From Beaufortia kweichowensis (lineage: Eukaryota > Chordata > Actinopteri > Cypriniformes > Gastromyzontidae): 64,000 bases of DNA. Under the pieces are notes generated by a model that was not told the DNA's origin, ran no database searches, and saw nothing but the letters and a program-made list of their open reading frames with translations. How positions within the stretch are numbered: the first letter of the stretch is position 1; every line of letters starts with the position of its first letter. Positions 33,081-46,039 of the stretch are shown here, piece after piece. The position numbers and the translations under genes were made by a program. The stretch is from assembly GCA_019155185.1 (NCBI GenBank), contig CM032814.1:2406647-2470646 (forward strand), written 5' to 3'.

Positions 33081-35921
33081 CATTTTTCACTCTTCCAGGT
33101 CTAATCTTTGTGGTGTTTATGTGATATAAAGGTGTAGAACGGGTCTATCTGAGTGCCTATCGCAAAGAATTCTGGGAAAAGCAACTCAATTCACTTATGT
33201 TTATATGCCATTCGAATGAACATTAAATGCTAATATTTAAAGAGATATTTTAAGTAGTTTTTAGAAATGTGTACTGTACATGGCCCAAAAAACCTCAATC
33301 AGTAAATCAAAGTTTATTATATGCCCCTACGTTATTCCAAATACTTCATAGTGATTAAATGGTTAGGGTTACAAAATACATGTTATCCAGAGCACCGACT
33401 ATGTTAAAGTCTTCATATATGGAAGGGAAAAAAACATTCTTCTCAATCATGTGTCTATCAGAAATGGAGCCATTCCATTTACTTTTTCCCAGAAGCCTTT
33501 AACAGCTCTGAATAATGACTAAGTTTACCCAGAGTACAGAGAAATGAGAAAAATAGCCCATTCAATGCTCATTTTAGCCAGCATTCAGAAAAAAGTGAAG
33601 AGGAGCCTTTCGGTACTCCATTTATGAGCACTAAAGCAAGGTGAGCAAATGTACACATTTACTCATATCAGGCTGTTTGGTCATTGGTTTGTTTGTTTTT
33701 GTTCACAATCTTTAGTAAGATTTTTAATATTGAATTAACCAACGATGGTTATCGGGTAAGTGGCTTGGCCAAAATCTTATCACTTTAATTAATGATTAAC
33801 TTAATATGATGTTAATGAATAAATTAAAAAAGTGTAATTATATATATCACAATATAGAAACACTTGCTGAAAATATATTAACCATGTGGTTACTAATAAT
33901 CCTGTGAATTCATATGTAATATTTTATATAAAAATTAGATTATTTTCTCGTTATGGAAGATAATGAAAAAGTTTGTTATCAGTGCGAAAACAGCACTGCA
34001 TTAAGTTTTAAAAAGGTGATCAATTGTTGCTAACCAAAAACAGCCAGATTTTATAGATTTTATCACACTATATAACTTTTATCAATAATATTAATAAATT
34101 ATTCATTGACCATACACTTAAAAAGCAACACAAATTCAGAAATACACAAACATTCTTTTTCTGTGTTTTAAATGCTGATCTCCAGCTGTAACTTTACAAA
34201 CTTTGGAAAACATCGCAAGAGCGTTTACATGATTGCGAACCGCTTGTAACGTTGCCTGTAACTCGTAAAGCAAGCTGTTTTCGTTTCTTCTGATTCCAAC
34301 AAGAGAAAGAACGATGTAAAACTAGAATGTTCCACCCAAATCTCTGCAGACATCAGAACAACATGTCAAAGTTTATTAAAGCTGACTGAGGCAACAAGCT
34401 CAGTCAGAAAAGAGACAGAGAGAGAGAGTGTTTTAAGGTTATAGGTCAGCTGTCAGGCTTTTGTTGCTCTCTGTCTAACTCTCACGTGTTTTTTTTTTAA
34501 TAAACAAAATTCATTAAATGGGTCTCCGAGAAGCTCCTGACAGGTAATTCCTCTGCCTCTTCCTTCCTTTTTGTGATCAGAAGAACCCCAGTGATTCCTA
34601 GCATGGGTCTCAACACTATGGGGGAATTCCTCTCAGAACCTGCCCCTTCAGCTCAATTCCTCCCTGCATTTCCGAAAGCTTTTCATTCGTATCCCCTGGA
34701 AACCGCTCTGCATTCTTTAAACTCCCTCAAAAAAGAGAGAGGGGGAGACAGGAGGAGGAGAACCCTTACACGTTTGGTTATGCCCTTTGATCATTCGTTT
34801 ATCTTTAAAACAGATGGTTGACCACTGTGCTGTTTATGTCAACACATGCTCATTTGAAAGAACGATCCGCTGTCGGACGATTCCTCTTTTCAAACCGTTG
34901 AATTGCAAATCATACGAAATAAAAAGGCAAACGCTTGTATAGGTTAACAAAGCACTTGCCTTCCAGAGAGCCCAAGGGCGGAAATCTAAAGCTTCTTTCT
35001 GTAATACCCATGTCTGCAACCTGCTTCTTTACATAATGTTCCTGTAACGTTATTCGCACATCACAAGAATACAGTGCAGATAATCTACTAATCTGATTCT
35101 TGTTCAATTATGAAGGCTTGCTGGTCTATAAATCTCCAGAGATTTAGAATTCATGTGTAGAGTCATCAAAAATGAGCTCATTTTGATAGAGACAGACAGT
35201 AGATGAATGGCAACAAAAATGAATCGGGTATTGCATATAAGATAGGTAGGTGTTATTTAACCTTAATAAAACTGTGTCCTGGGAGTGAGATGATAGGATG
35301 GGGTGATGTTATACAGAGCATATATAATCTTTCGATCCATTTTTATTTAAGAAAACTGAAATGGTGAAATCGGCATCAAAAGGTTGTCAGGAGACTTTAA
35401 AGTGAAGGGGAGGGAACTTGTTTGATGTTGTGTGAAGTGGTCATTAAATTTTTACACCTTTTGAGAGCCTGTGTTTTTACAAGACCTGTAGTCTCGTGGA
35501 AGAAGCTGCTAATTGCTCATCAAAGCTTTCCACCAATCAAATGACAGTTTCAAAATGTCATAATCGAGACTTTAAATAAATACTAGTCCATCACAAAATG
35601 TAAGCGGAGAGTAAATAAACAACTGAAAAAGCAAATATAGAACACAGCAGAAAAGTTTTAAAATAAAAAATCCTAAATTTTAAGCATCTCAAATTTCCAA
35701 GAGACAACTACACTACCAATAATAATTAACCAACAGATCAACCAGTCAGAGAAGTTGCTGTCATCATAAAAATCATAGTAGAATTGATGGCACACACCCA
35801 TGAAGCACTGAAATTATGTAATCGCTTAAACTATTTTTATATTTGTTTATAGCTGATTATTTTAATATAAACTGCCAGATTACAATAACAACTTCAATAT
35901 TCATAACCATTTTTTTGTTTA
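33081..35921. other. AT-rich non-coding DNA
   Basis: Mostly AT-rich, especially 33700-34150. A short AG run occurs near 34410-34428. 34540-34830 is slightly GC-richer, with an 82-codon ORF that resembles nothing. No repeat or gene recognised. Confidence 0.55.
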
Positions 35922-35930
35922 AATAATAAC

Positions 35931-35964
<34 letters not shown>
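35922..35964. repeat. (AAT)n microsatellite
   Basis: A nearly uninterrupted AAT trinucleotide run of about 43 bp, followed directly by CATTATTATTATTAAA, the complementary repeat, so the locus can fold back on itself. Confidence 0.95.
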
Positions 35965-35965
<1 letters not shown>

Positions 35966-38419
35966 ATTATTATTATTAAATGACTGACTGAATTATTTTT
36001 ATTATCATGTCATGATTCACTGTTAAGCATTATTAGAGGTGAATCAATAAAATGATTGCACTGACTTTAACATTAACACAAGCTCCATCAATGGTCTGTA
36101 CTGTATCTACAAAGTCATTTTTCAAGTCTAGGACTGCAGCTGAGGTTGAAATGGCCAATGAACTCTGGTATATTGTGTCTTTAGTGTGACAGTAGTTCTT
36201 AGTGTGTTTTTACCTGATGATTGACAGAGCAGCCCTGTCAAGGACATGATGCTCGGTTGCTATGGCGGAGGTGCAGGCAATTTAAGCATCATCACTCCAC
36301 CGGGGGCGCGCTCCCTTCTTTAAGTGGCTTTGCTAAAGCTGACGCCTGCCAACGCCGTCAACCGTAGTGACTCTTTAAGCGGTGACAAGAGGTCTTAGAG
36401 ATGAAAGTTTCGAGAAGGAGACTGACAGGAAGAAGGAGAATTATGGGGGGATAGATTCCTTGAAATGAGTTTTTAAAATGTTGCTTACACAAGAACATGT
36501 CGGAATATTACCTAATCAGTCAAATCCTGGAAAGCTGACACTTTCACACTGAAGGGCTGATGAGACTTCCTTCTTTTCTCCCCTTGATAGGGACCCGAGG
36601 GAGCACCCAAGGGAGAACTAGATGGAGATCCACAAGCACAGAGATGTGCTAGGCGTTCCTGACAGACTTTCTGAAATTCACACGATTTATTTAACACGCT
36701 CGCACGTGGTTTTACAGCAGTGCGCTAGCCTCAATTAACAACGTACGGAGAAGGCTGCGTGTTTTGCATTTCGTAACAATGTGAGTGTTAAACTGAAGGT
36801 GATTTTAATAGGATTTGCTGCAGTTGGGAATCAGAGATTAGCAGCTTTAAAGTGACGAGGGCCCTCGCGAACCGTAAGAGCGTTTAATCTGGACTGCATT
36901 AACAGAGGAAGAGAAAGCACAAGATCTGTAGTACTAATATTTGACCGTAGCATCTAATGTTTGAATTTTGATACTTTTAAAGTTAAAGTAATATTTTAAC
37001 AGCGAGACACGCTCGAGCATGTATCGCTTACCTCTTACCTTTTACGTAGGATTTGTCACAGACAATAGCGTGCTAAGAGAGTCGAGAAGAGCCGTACCTC
37101 TCGAACTGTGTGATTTGCATTGAGTTCCACTTCAGGTTGCCCTTTTTGGCTGCCGAGATGTTGAAGTACTCTTTAAGTAAGACCCTCAAGAAACAGACAT
37201 ACGTAGGCGTAAATGGCAGAACTTACTTTCGTGCTTTCTGTAGTGGGCCACCTGAAAATCAAAGAAAGTTTAAAGAAATGGCAAGCTTATGAAACACACG
37301 ACTTCTCATTTTGACTAATGGGCGCTTTAACAATCTTTGGGCAAACCAGTTAGTAATCCACCGCCAATGAAAAGCATTTTTGGCATTACTGAGAGAAAAT
37401 AATCTACTTGTCATTTGTGATTCATTAAAAAGTTCTCATTTAAAGCTTTCATTGATGCAGCCAAACAATCGTAACGCTTGATTAAAAGACTAAAATGATT
37501 TTGCCCATTTTTTACGCAAGCTGAATCCGGATGGGGTCTTCTCACGGCTGTTAAATATATAATTCCTTCTGTAATCAAATTTCCACTTGTCATAAAATGA
37601 CAGGTAATCAAGTGTATCCTTTTCGATTTTCAACGGTTAGACAGACTTATCTAACTGCATTAAACCTTGCATAAAAATGCATGATATTAATGTTTCTATT
37701 AAGAAATCCTTGCCCTCCCATAAATGATTTAGAGCACCCACTGTTTATTTGTTTTCGGTGAGCTATGGATTGTTGCCTGAAGCGTTTAATAATTATGATT
37801 AGGGAGGGGTAACATGTGAAAAGTGTATGGGGGGACCAAAAGTAATAGATAAATTAATTTGTAATGAAATGCACTCATTTTGCATGACAGCTGGCGATAT
37901 CTATTCACAGGCCATTGAGATGGAGGCGAGCCTTGTGTCCGCAGACAAAGAAGACTATCATCCGCAGCGTATGTGCCCCACTCTCACGAGAGACCAGAGT
38001 GTGCAAATGACACGTCAACAAAAAGCTTGGACGGCACATCGTCTGGATCAATTACTGATGACCACAAAGCAAAGGACATGTGCTCAACTTTGAAGCAGCC
38101 CTCTTAAAGTCCAATGGAAAAGACAAGACTACTTATATCATGGTAAAGGTGACAGCCCTTTGCTTAGATATGTCACATGTTGCTGGGTAACTAACAGATG
38201 ATGATGTTGTAATTGTAATGATGGTTAGTTCATTTTGTTGGGCTAGTCATTGCTAATTTAGGTGTTTGCTAAAGCAGTCATCAATATTCCATGCTGTACA
38301 TGCTTAGAAGTTTGTTTAAACCCTTAACCACCTTGTTTACCGTGTGTATACTATGTATACAACATAAAATCTAAATGAATGCCAGTACCAGAAACTACCA
38401 AAAATATACCTTGTACTGC
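35965..38419. other. Non-coding stretch with a candidate island at 36190-36900
   Basis: 36190-36420 is GC-richer (CCGGGGGCGCGCTCCC near 36301) and 36700-36900 is complex. 37700-38100 includes an 88-codon ORF (37827-38093) with no recognised domain. No repeat was identified before 38420. Confidence 0.4.
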
Positions 38420-38455
38420 ATGTCCCTTTGGATAAAAGAGTCTTGATAAATGTAA
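38420..38455 (+). repeat. Relic of a LINE/SINE 3' tail
   Basis: The text CCCTTTGGATAAAAGAGTCT followed by TGATAAATGTAA resembles the LINE tail at 12200-12251 (CGCTTTGGATAAAAGCGTC then AGCTAAATG). It is too short to assign to a LINE or a SINE. Confidence 0.5.
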
Positions 38456-38598
38456 CTGCACATTCATGCACATCTTATCCTGTACCATATTGGTGCTTAT
38501 GACAGGAATGATAGCTCACATCATGAGGGTCATTGAGAAGAAATATGATGCTATTTTTCTCCAGAAAGACTTTGCATATATATTTGAACGGTAAACAG
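38456..38598. other. Short non-coding spacer
   Basis: No feature recognised. Confidence 0.6.
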
Positions 38599-38987
38599 GC
38601 AAAAAATGAATTTGTGACATAGTATTTTTGTCTTGTTTTTCAGTGCAAATATCTAAAAATGCTTAAATCAAGGTATATTTTCTTGCTAAGCAAAACAAAA
38701 TATCAGGTCCTGTTCACTGAAATAAGCTTAACTTAAAACAAGCAACAATATTTGCCAGGGTAAGAAAATTGGTCTTAAATTAAATTCTTAAAAAAGAGGT
38801 AATACTGTAATAATTTCTCTTACCACATTAACTCACCTAAATTTAATCTTTCTTTTATTTAAACAATACCTATGATGTCATTTTGCTTATCAAGGAAATA
38901 CTTCATATCCTAATTCAAGAATTTTGAGATATTTGTACTGAAAACAAAAGAAAAAATACCAAGTAAGAAATAATTTGTTGCAGTGTA
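38599..38987. mobile_element. Foldback-type DNA element with about 85-bp imperfect inverted arms
   Basis: The left arm (about 38620-38705) reads AGTATTTTTGTCTTGTTTTT then CAGTGCAAATATCTAAAAAT and TGCTAAGCAAAAC. The reverse complement of the right arm (about 38870-38961) reads GGTATTTTTTCTTTTGTTTT then CAGTACAAATATCTCAAAAT and TGATAAGCAAAATG. By eye the arms match at roughly 80%. This corresponds to a common cyprinid palindromic repeat. It has no coding capacity. Confidence 0.7.
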
Positions 38988-39173
38988 CTATAAAACAACT
39001 CACAATCTAACAAAATCTAGTTAAACATCTACATCTTTATGTGTACAGCATCTGTTAACCAATCAGTTAGCATTGGCTTTAGCATAGCAATGGTTATCAT
39101 GATGTCATCATGACTTTTGCACAAATAAATACCACCCGTGTTTTCTTTATAAAATGTGAGGCATGTTTTTAGT
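38988..39173. other. Short non-coding spacer
   Basis: Contains CAATGGTTATCATGATGTCATCATGAC, which has a small self-complementary core. No other feature. Confidence 0.5.
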
Positions 39174-39491
39174 AGTGACACTTTATGATGTGGTTGTTTT
39201 TATAATCATAAATATAAATGCATTAATTCATTGCTTATTAGCACAAACAAACAATGATCAATATAGTTTTTCAGCATTTAATCTTTGTTAACATTAAATA
39301 ATGTCAATACAGTTGTTCATGTTTGCTCGCTGTACATTAACTAATGTTACCAGATACAACTTGCATTAGTAAATGCTGAAACAAACCATGAACAAAGATT
39401 AATAAATGCTGTAGAAGTGTTGCTCATTGTTAGTTCATGTTAGATAATGTATTTACTTCTGTTAACAAATACAACCCTATTGTAGCGTTAT
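39174..39491. mobile_element. Non-autonomous TIR repeat, copy 1
   Basis: Starts AGTGACACTTTATGATG and ends CCTATTGTAGCGTTAT, which are approximate inverted copies. It contains many GTTAAC/ACTAATG-type units and GTTGCTCATTGTTAG, which recurs in the copy at 57174-57434. This is the abundant teleost family ending in 'agtaacactttacaat', as I remember it. No ORF. Confidence 0.6.
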
Positions 39492-41665
39492 CTTCCACCT
39501 CACTTTCAGCTCTATCTGCCCGTACTGATGGTGATGGTGGGCTATTTTCAGCATCAGCCGTCCTTTCACAGTAGACCACATGGGTTACATTTCAGAGTTT
39601 GCTTTCAGGACACATTTGTTCTTGTGTATTCGTGTATCCTGAGCATCCGCTCTCATTTCACAGATACAGAAAAGCAAAAGGTTGGTTTTCTAATTGAATC
39701 ACCACACTCTCTTGTCTTTTGGGCCTTCCTCCTTATTCTGTCAGCATCTGAGGCCGTACTGTGTCCTCTCTGCTTACCAAAAAGAGTCGGCGCTTCACAA
39801 TTTAGCCGCTTTGACGAGATGGTCGTTCCTGGCCCATGCCCAGAAGAAAGGCCTTTCTTCTCAGTTCAGCATCAAACCGTAACCTTTCTCAACTTTAATT
39901 ACCTTAAGTAAGTTTGGAGTGGGCCGCTGCGCTGTCGTCTCGACTCATCCTTTCTCTGGCACTGATGTGAAGTCCACATGTGTGCCGAGTCTCCCGCTGT
40001 CTGCTGCCACACGCTGCACGCTATGGCGAGCCGATGACCCGACCACTCACTCTCCTCCTGTCACAAATACACACGCAAACGCACGTCTGTGTGAGTTTGC
40101 CCTCGAAACCTTTTAAATGCACCCGTTTACAGAACAACATAAATCTGCTCAAACATGTATGGCTGCTATGTGTGATGATGTAATGTAAATTTAAAAAGGC
40201 AAGATAATAAATAATGTAATAAATACAATGCATTCATAAATAAATAAATAAACATAATTAGGTTTTGACTGTTTCAATAAAATCTTTAAAACATTTTGAG
40301 TTTTATTTTTTTTAAACATGTAGGCAATTACATTTTGCTAAACACATTTATCCTTTAGTCTATGATGTCAATATGGTATACAGATACACTTTTGTTGAAT
40401 GGGCGTTCATTTTCAAGCTGTAACATTTGTAACATGATTTCTGATGGTCATCTTGTATAAAATGATTCAGACGTTTTCTAAGTGGGCTTTAGATGAAATG
40501 GCACACATTGGTATAAAAGAATGTTCAGAATACTGTAAAATTCAAGTCAAGTTATTTTATATTTAAATAAAATGTAAATAATTAACAAACATGCAAAGAA
40601 TCAAGGACTAAATTTCTGTAGATCATTTAGTAGCACGCTGTATAAGGATTTCAAGGGGTTGGATAATTGTCAGTGTAAAGATGGTTACATATTATCACAC
40701 TTAACGATTAAGCTTTTAATATTTGTATCGTTCGAAAATGTAACGCTTTCATATTGCAAGGAAACATCACATTTGTTCCTGTAAAACATCTCTCTTAAAA
40801 TTTCCCAACTAGTCAAAGCTCTAAGGTTAACACTTAAAATTAAAGTAATAAATAGTGTCCACATTGACCTCTGAGTCGTCCAATTACAATGACTCATATT
40901 TTTGATGGTCCGCCTATTAATCTGGCCTTCATTTTAATGGACCCTCCTCGAACTGCCTTTTTCTGACAGTGAATTACATTTTTCTCAGAGAAAAGGAAAA
41001 TGGAGTAACTGTGGTAACTGCGTGTACTGCCAATCACTCGCAATCAGCCTTTTTTTGCCGCTGCTCTCGTTTCCTCATTGCTTGATGTGTGGAGATTAGG
41101 ACCCTCTCTGCAGGGAGCCGTACAGCACTCAGGAGAAATGAGGGCCTGCTCGCAAGTTTTACATCTCCTGTTTGGAAACTTCTCAGTTCGGGTTCTCTCA
41201 TCTTTCCCAGCATCCTGTTAAACACAGCTGAGTGGAGTCAACTCTCTCATCAATACAGCTGTGGGATGCGTTTCATTAATATAGCCTAAAGTTTGGTATA
41301 AAATTTAATGTGAACCAACAGATGGTACGACCAAATGTGTAATGGTATGCTTAATATCATGTCAAAGTAACAGTATATATATCAACTCTTTTTGCTAGAA
41401 ATTCTAGTACTGTATATATGCTACTGTATATACTGTAACCACGTGGCAAAAACATTTCATTATCTGATAAAATACATTTTAAAGTTTGACTAGATATGTC
41501 ATGTTTAATCGGATCGGCTAATTATACATATTTATATTACTGTAGCACAAAATATTATGATAATCAACCTGCCAAAGGAAATATTTGATCAATTATCTAT
41601 AGAAAAATGATCTACAGTAGCTATAGATGTAATTTTATGCATTAGTCATGTTTTACTCCTGACAT
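39492..41665. other. Non-coding DNA, no gene recognised
   Basis: 39520-40120 is moderate-GC and carries several overlapping ORFs (39528-39911, 39694-39882, 39919-40116, 39980-40183) without known domains. 40180-40700 is AT-rich. A palindrome CTAGAA-A-TTCTAG lies at 41395-41407 among TACTGTATATA repeats (41370-41440). Confidence 0.5.
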
Positions 41666-41765
41666 CTATTGTTGCCTCTTTTGATGTGTCGCTTCATTGT
41701 CTCCTAATATTTGTAAGTGGCTTTGGATAAAAGCGTCAGCTAAATGCCTAAATGTAAAATGTAAA
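41666..41765 (+). mobile_element. L2-like LINE 3' tail, second copy
   Basis: About 100 bp nearly identical to 12153-12251, including CTATTGTTGCCTCTTTTGAT, GCTTTGGATAAAAGCGTCAG and the AAATG-rich end. I count about five differences by eye, including one indel. Nothing of the ORF2 is left, so it is a strongly 5'-truncated insertion of the same subfamily. Confidence 0.75.
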
Positions 41766-43820
41766 ACATGTACCGTTTCAACCTCGCCCAATATTCTAGA
41801 GGTTTATTGCTGAATTAAACAACGCTGTAATCACACCCCCAAAACCATTAACATTTTTTAAGAGAAAACGAGCTAATCTCCCAGTTCAGATAAAGGAATT
41901 GTGACAGTACGCAGGCTACATTAAAAGCTTCCATTATGCAACATATAGTCTAATGAATCTAATTCGCCATTAGTACGATATTTTCTTCAGTAACCGCGAC
42001 AAAAAAGGGACCTTTCAGCATCATTTCCCTTTTGCATACCAAAAGTCATTCAAACGAGGGACCTTTAACCAGGAGCAACGTGCTATTCACGCTATTTTAA
42101 TTACAATGTTAAACCATTATTTGTTTCAACACCTGGTTTAACCATTCAGGCTTGTTTAAATCCCCTCTTTTTATCCCAGGTGTGTTGGAAAGGCTCAAAG
42201 GGGTGAATAGGTCTGCCACAACAGGAACATAATCAAGTCGCTGAACTGGCTGTTCAATGAGGCTCTAGGACGAGTTCAGATGCTACACACTCTAGTTCTC
42301 GGAGAAAGAGTGCAAGGTGGATTACGCTTGAAAAGAGGATTTAGTCAAGGATGTGCCCTCGACGTTTTTTTCCTCTCTTTCTCGTAGTGGTAACCGTCAT
42401 GAATAGCATCTTTTCTCCTTTAGAGCAGTATTAGGAAACTCAATTGCTAGCTTAGAAGCTATTGCCTTTGTTGTGCATTTCTCTGCATATATTTGTGTTG
42501 CAGTTTGGCTGATTGAAACCAAGAGGCCATGCTGTTTCCACACTGTGGATGGCCCTGCTTTTAGAAAACCTCTCCAAATAGGGGTTTCACATCTTCTAAG
42601 CCCCTTTTCTTTCCCGTACCATCATCTTCTTTGAAGCCGGCGTTGTACTTCGCTGATACGGCTTTGTCTCATATGATGTTATTAGCAGGGCTATTGTGGA
42701 AAACTTGACCCCTGTGGAGTTGTAGTCGGGGCAGGGCTGAGCCTACCTGGCTTTGGATGTTCTCGAGAGACAAGAATAGGACAAAGTCATGTTATTGAAA
42801 ACAGAACGGCAATGAGAAAACACATTAGCGGTCTTGACATATCTATTCACGATAAGCTTTCGATGCTAAGTCAGAAGCTCTTTGTACGCGTCGCAAGCCT
42901 CTTCTCTTACAATATAGACGAGGCCTACGCACCGTTCCTCTTAACGAATTAATGTCTGCTAATAACCCTTCAACAGCCTCTCGTAAATGGATTAAGCTGT
43001 TCTTTGCACTTTTTCGAGCAAAATTTAATTAAGATTTAGATTGGGTTTTAGCATGTCGGGGCAGAGCCGCGCTGCATTCGCGATGGTCTTCAATTTAGCA
43101 CCAAAATAAGTTAAGCTGCTTCTGCAATAATTACCCCATCTACTTTTAAATGATGCCTAATTATGCCTTATCCCCATGTAATTTAATAAGCATCTTCATG
43201 CAGCCCGTGCCAGAAAAGTCTATTTACATTTTAAAGGTCAGACGCTGTTTGTTTTTGCTTTGAATAAGAGTTGCGATGTTGCGCTAATACCCGTAACGCG
43301 GGGAGTCACGCGCAACAGTTTAGTCGTTATGAAGAAAAACAGACCCATTGAGGCTTAAGTACGTCTTTTTAACAAAGATATTATCTGCCGAACATATGGT
43401 ACTGTTCACCAGACGCAGGTGCAATCTGCGTACTTGTCGCATTTCCTGCGCTGATTTTTTTATGGGGGGAAACTGTATATGCAGTAATGCAGTATAGAAG
43501 CAAAATTGATTTAAAGGAAATATATAAAAGCATTATTAAATTAGACAAAATATTTAATAAATGAACGTGCAAAGGCAGAGGATGTGAATAATACTGTGAT
43601 GAAAAGATTTTCCAGTTCTGCAGAAATGTGAGGTTTTGAAATGTATTGCATGCAGTTCTGAATACAAGCATCACCTGCATTTAGTAGCTTTAATGGTATT
43701 TAATGAAAGGAAATTCAAGAATCCACCTCTTTCTCTTATATTTGCCTTGCAAAGAGAAAGTTAAAAATCTAAACTTACTGTATACATTTACTAGAAAGAC
43801 AAGCACAACAAGACACTGAC
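41766..43820. promoter_or_regulatory. Repeat-free stretch with candidate conserved islands
   Basis: 42000-42800 and 42830-43220 are complex and free of recognised repeats or long ORFs. 42950-43220 has many homeodomain-type motifs (ACGAATTAATG, TTTAATTAAG, CCTAATTATGCC, GTAATTTAATAAG). 43250-43320 has CpG-containing text (CCCGTAACGCGGGGAG). This is among the better enhancer candidates in the window. Conservation is untested. Confidence 0.35.
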
Positions 43821-43857
43821 CAGTCCACAGCAGGGCCGAGATGTCCAGCTGATTGTC
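43821..43857 (-). CDS. Candidate 37-nt microexon, minus strand, unidentified protein
   Basis: On the minus strand a clear acceptor lies just before 43857: a T-rich tract (complement of 43858-43885) ending TCTTTGCAG. It is followed by 37 nt translating in phase 0 as DNQLDISALLWT plus one base, then a donor-like GTCAGT at 43820-43815. The exon-sized block is clearly richer in GC than its AT-rich neighbours. An alternative donor, GTAAGT, occurs further downstream on the minus strand, and the frame stays open to it through a hydrophobic stretch (QCLVVLVFLV). I do not recognise the peptide. The match could be chance: one acceptor and one weak donor are common in random DNA. If real, the window lies inside a minus-strand gene. 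Confidence 0.25.
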
Positions 43858-46039
43858 CTGCAAAGACAAAAGAATAAAAAAAACATATCAACAGGTTTTT
43901 CTTCATTTTCCACTGTATGTTTTAAGTACAAATACAGTTTCCGGAAGATTTATGAGGTGGTGAAATTGTTGCAGCTTTCTTCTCTTAAGCTTCATTTAAT
44001 TACTGCCTCGGAGAGCCGGTTTCCAAGAGGGTGACGAGACAATTGGAGGTGTCACCGTAATTATTTTAGAGGGCACGTCGCAGAGCGTTTCTTCTACTTG
44101 CATTTCTTATGCAGCTCTTGCGCCAGTGCTACACAGTAAATGGGTTAAACAGCGGGATTGATACAATATTTCCCTCACCTGGTGATGTAATTCGACCTCT
44201 GTCATCTTTAAAGTGAATCACGGATCTGCAGGGTTGCATTTGGATTAGATAGAGAAACACGCTATGAAATTTAAATCAAATGAAGAGGCAGGAATTGAAT
44301 GTGGTGGTGTAAGAACGCTGGTGAACCGGTCTCTGTAAAGGTCACATAGCACATAGTCATCCGTAGCCGGCGCGGTTTCCCACTTTTCAAAACCTGCCGA
44401 CCACTGTTGTTGAAAGCCGGCCAAGATACACAGCCCAGTGGGCAACAGAGAAAGCAAAGCCTCTATCTACCCCAGAGATCAAATGAGGAGAGTTCCTGAT
44501 GATCCATTCCACTCGAACAGGCCAAAGAAAACTAGGATTTAAAGACCATCAAACCGAAAGCTGGAAGAAAAGAGGAAATGAAGTGGTTTCGGCCTGCCCG
44601 CAGCATGCCCGGTTATCCCTGCTCTGCAAATAAGCTGTGCAAAATGCATTCTGGGTAAATTGCCCTCCGTTGCCGCCATGCTCTCTATTTACTTGGTCCT
44701 ACCCACATTGAGGAACCCCTGCTGATAGCATTTTTCTAAATCTGTTCTGATGCTTCTGGTCTGTCGTTGCGTGCCGCAGGGCCTCTGGGCTCCTGGACAT
44801 GCACTGATCCCTCATTTGGGCTCAAAGCCATCTGAACCGTGGAGACCTCTCGCCCGACACCATCACACCGGCTAAAGTAGAACCTGGATTGACGGTTCAC
44901 AGACCGTTGATTCCCCGGCAACCAGTCAGCCGACATCACTCTCTACTGGTTGTAATGAACTGTTGCCATGAATAGAGCAAACCCCAAATTGCCATGTTTT
45001 GGCAGCATGAGCCACAACAAATCTCTGACCACGTCTTTATTATAACTGTTAATCCCAATGACCTTTAGCTGGCCTTGATTGTCAAAATATCAAACTTAGA
45101 ATATGGTGAAAGTGATAGATTTTCATTGCGTTTTCTAAAACGTTTAACAATAAAACATATGTTTTATTATTTGCAGGCCATGCAAGTGGTCACAGTGTGT
45201 TAGATATGGATCACTCTATTAACATATTTTGCAATGGAAACTTTTGCTCACAGTATAAATTAAATGCATTGGAGTTTAATCCAAAATGGCTGTCAATTAC
45301 TGGCTGCTTGAAATGAATTGCAATGTACATGTTTCAGGATGAAAAAACTAAATTCTTATCCTCTCTTGGAGTTCAATGAGCAAAAGGCAGACAGGGAACA
45401 ACAGGGAAAGCGTTCCCATAGTTGCCATTAATGTACACTGGGGAGCCGTAAGTGTCACCCATGAAATCAAGATGTTAGGGTGTGAAAAACAGGGGAGGGA
45501 CCGCGAGTAATTGTCATCATTGTTAAGTGCTCATCATCCTCCCAACAATTTAAGACTGGCCGCTTTTTGACTTTAAGGGACAATCGAGGCGACCACCATA
45601 TGCCAATTGACATGGGTGCTTCCAAATGTTCCAAAACTACTGGGCGTTACTGGCTTTGACATTGATTTGGGATTTGTGTGGAAGTTCCAGTTTATCATAC
45701 CCTAATGAAATTCATCATTGGTCTTGCCTAGTTCTGAGGGTTTTTTTTGTAATAACAATAAAAAAAGGATGTCTTTGTTTATCCTGGACAGCAAAGAGAT
45801 TAAATAAAGATTGAATAAAGATTTTGTCTTGTGTTTATAATGTTAGAATAAATAAATGTTTCCTTTATATATTTAACAGAGATCTAATTAATGTGCCAGG
45901 ATACTAAAGTTTGCAAGCAAAATCTATAGATTTAAAAATGCATTTATTTGCATTTTATGCATACATATATGCAATATGAACTCATCAAATTTTTGCAAGA
46001 GTATCTGAGCCATGTTATCCACATTAACTCCACTTTTAC
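43858..46039. other. Non-coding stretch with candidate island at 43980-44950
   Basis: 43980-44950 is moderate to high in GC for this window and repeat-free. Minus-strand ORFs at 44245-44457 and 44736-44939 have no recognised domain. 45000-46039 is AT-rich, with a 62-codon ORF at 45626-45814 that resembles nothing. Confidence 0.4.

Noticed and set aside
39528..39911. 127-codon plus-strand ORF
   Set aside because: Overlaps another ORF in a different frame and resembles nothing. Probably compositional.
41370..41440. Possible microRNA-like hairpin around TACTGTATATA repeats and CTAGAAATTCTAG
   Set aside because: The arms pair poorly over the whole length and no known microRNA seed was recognised. 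It is just short palindromic AT-rich text.
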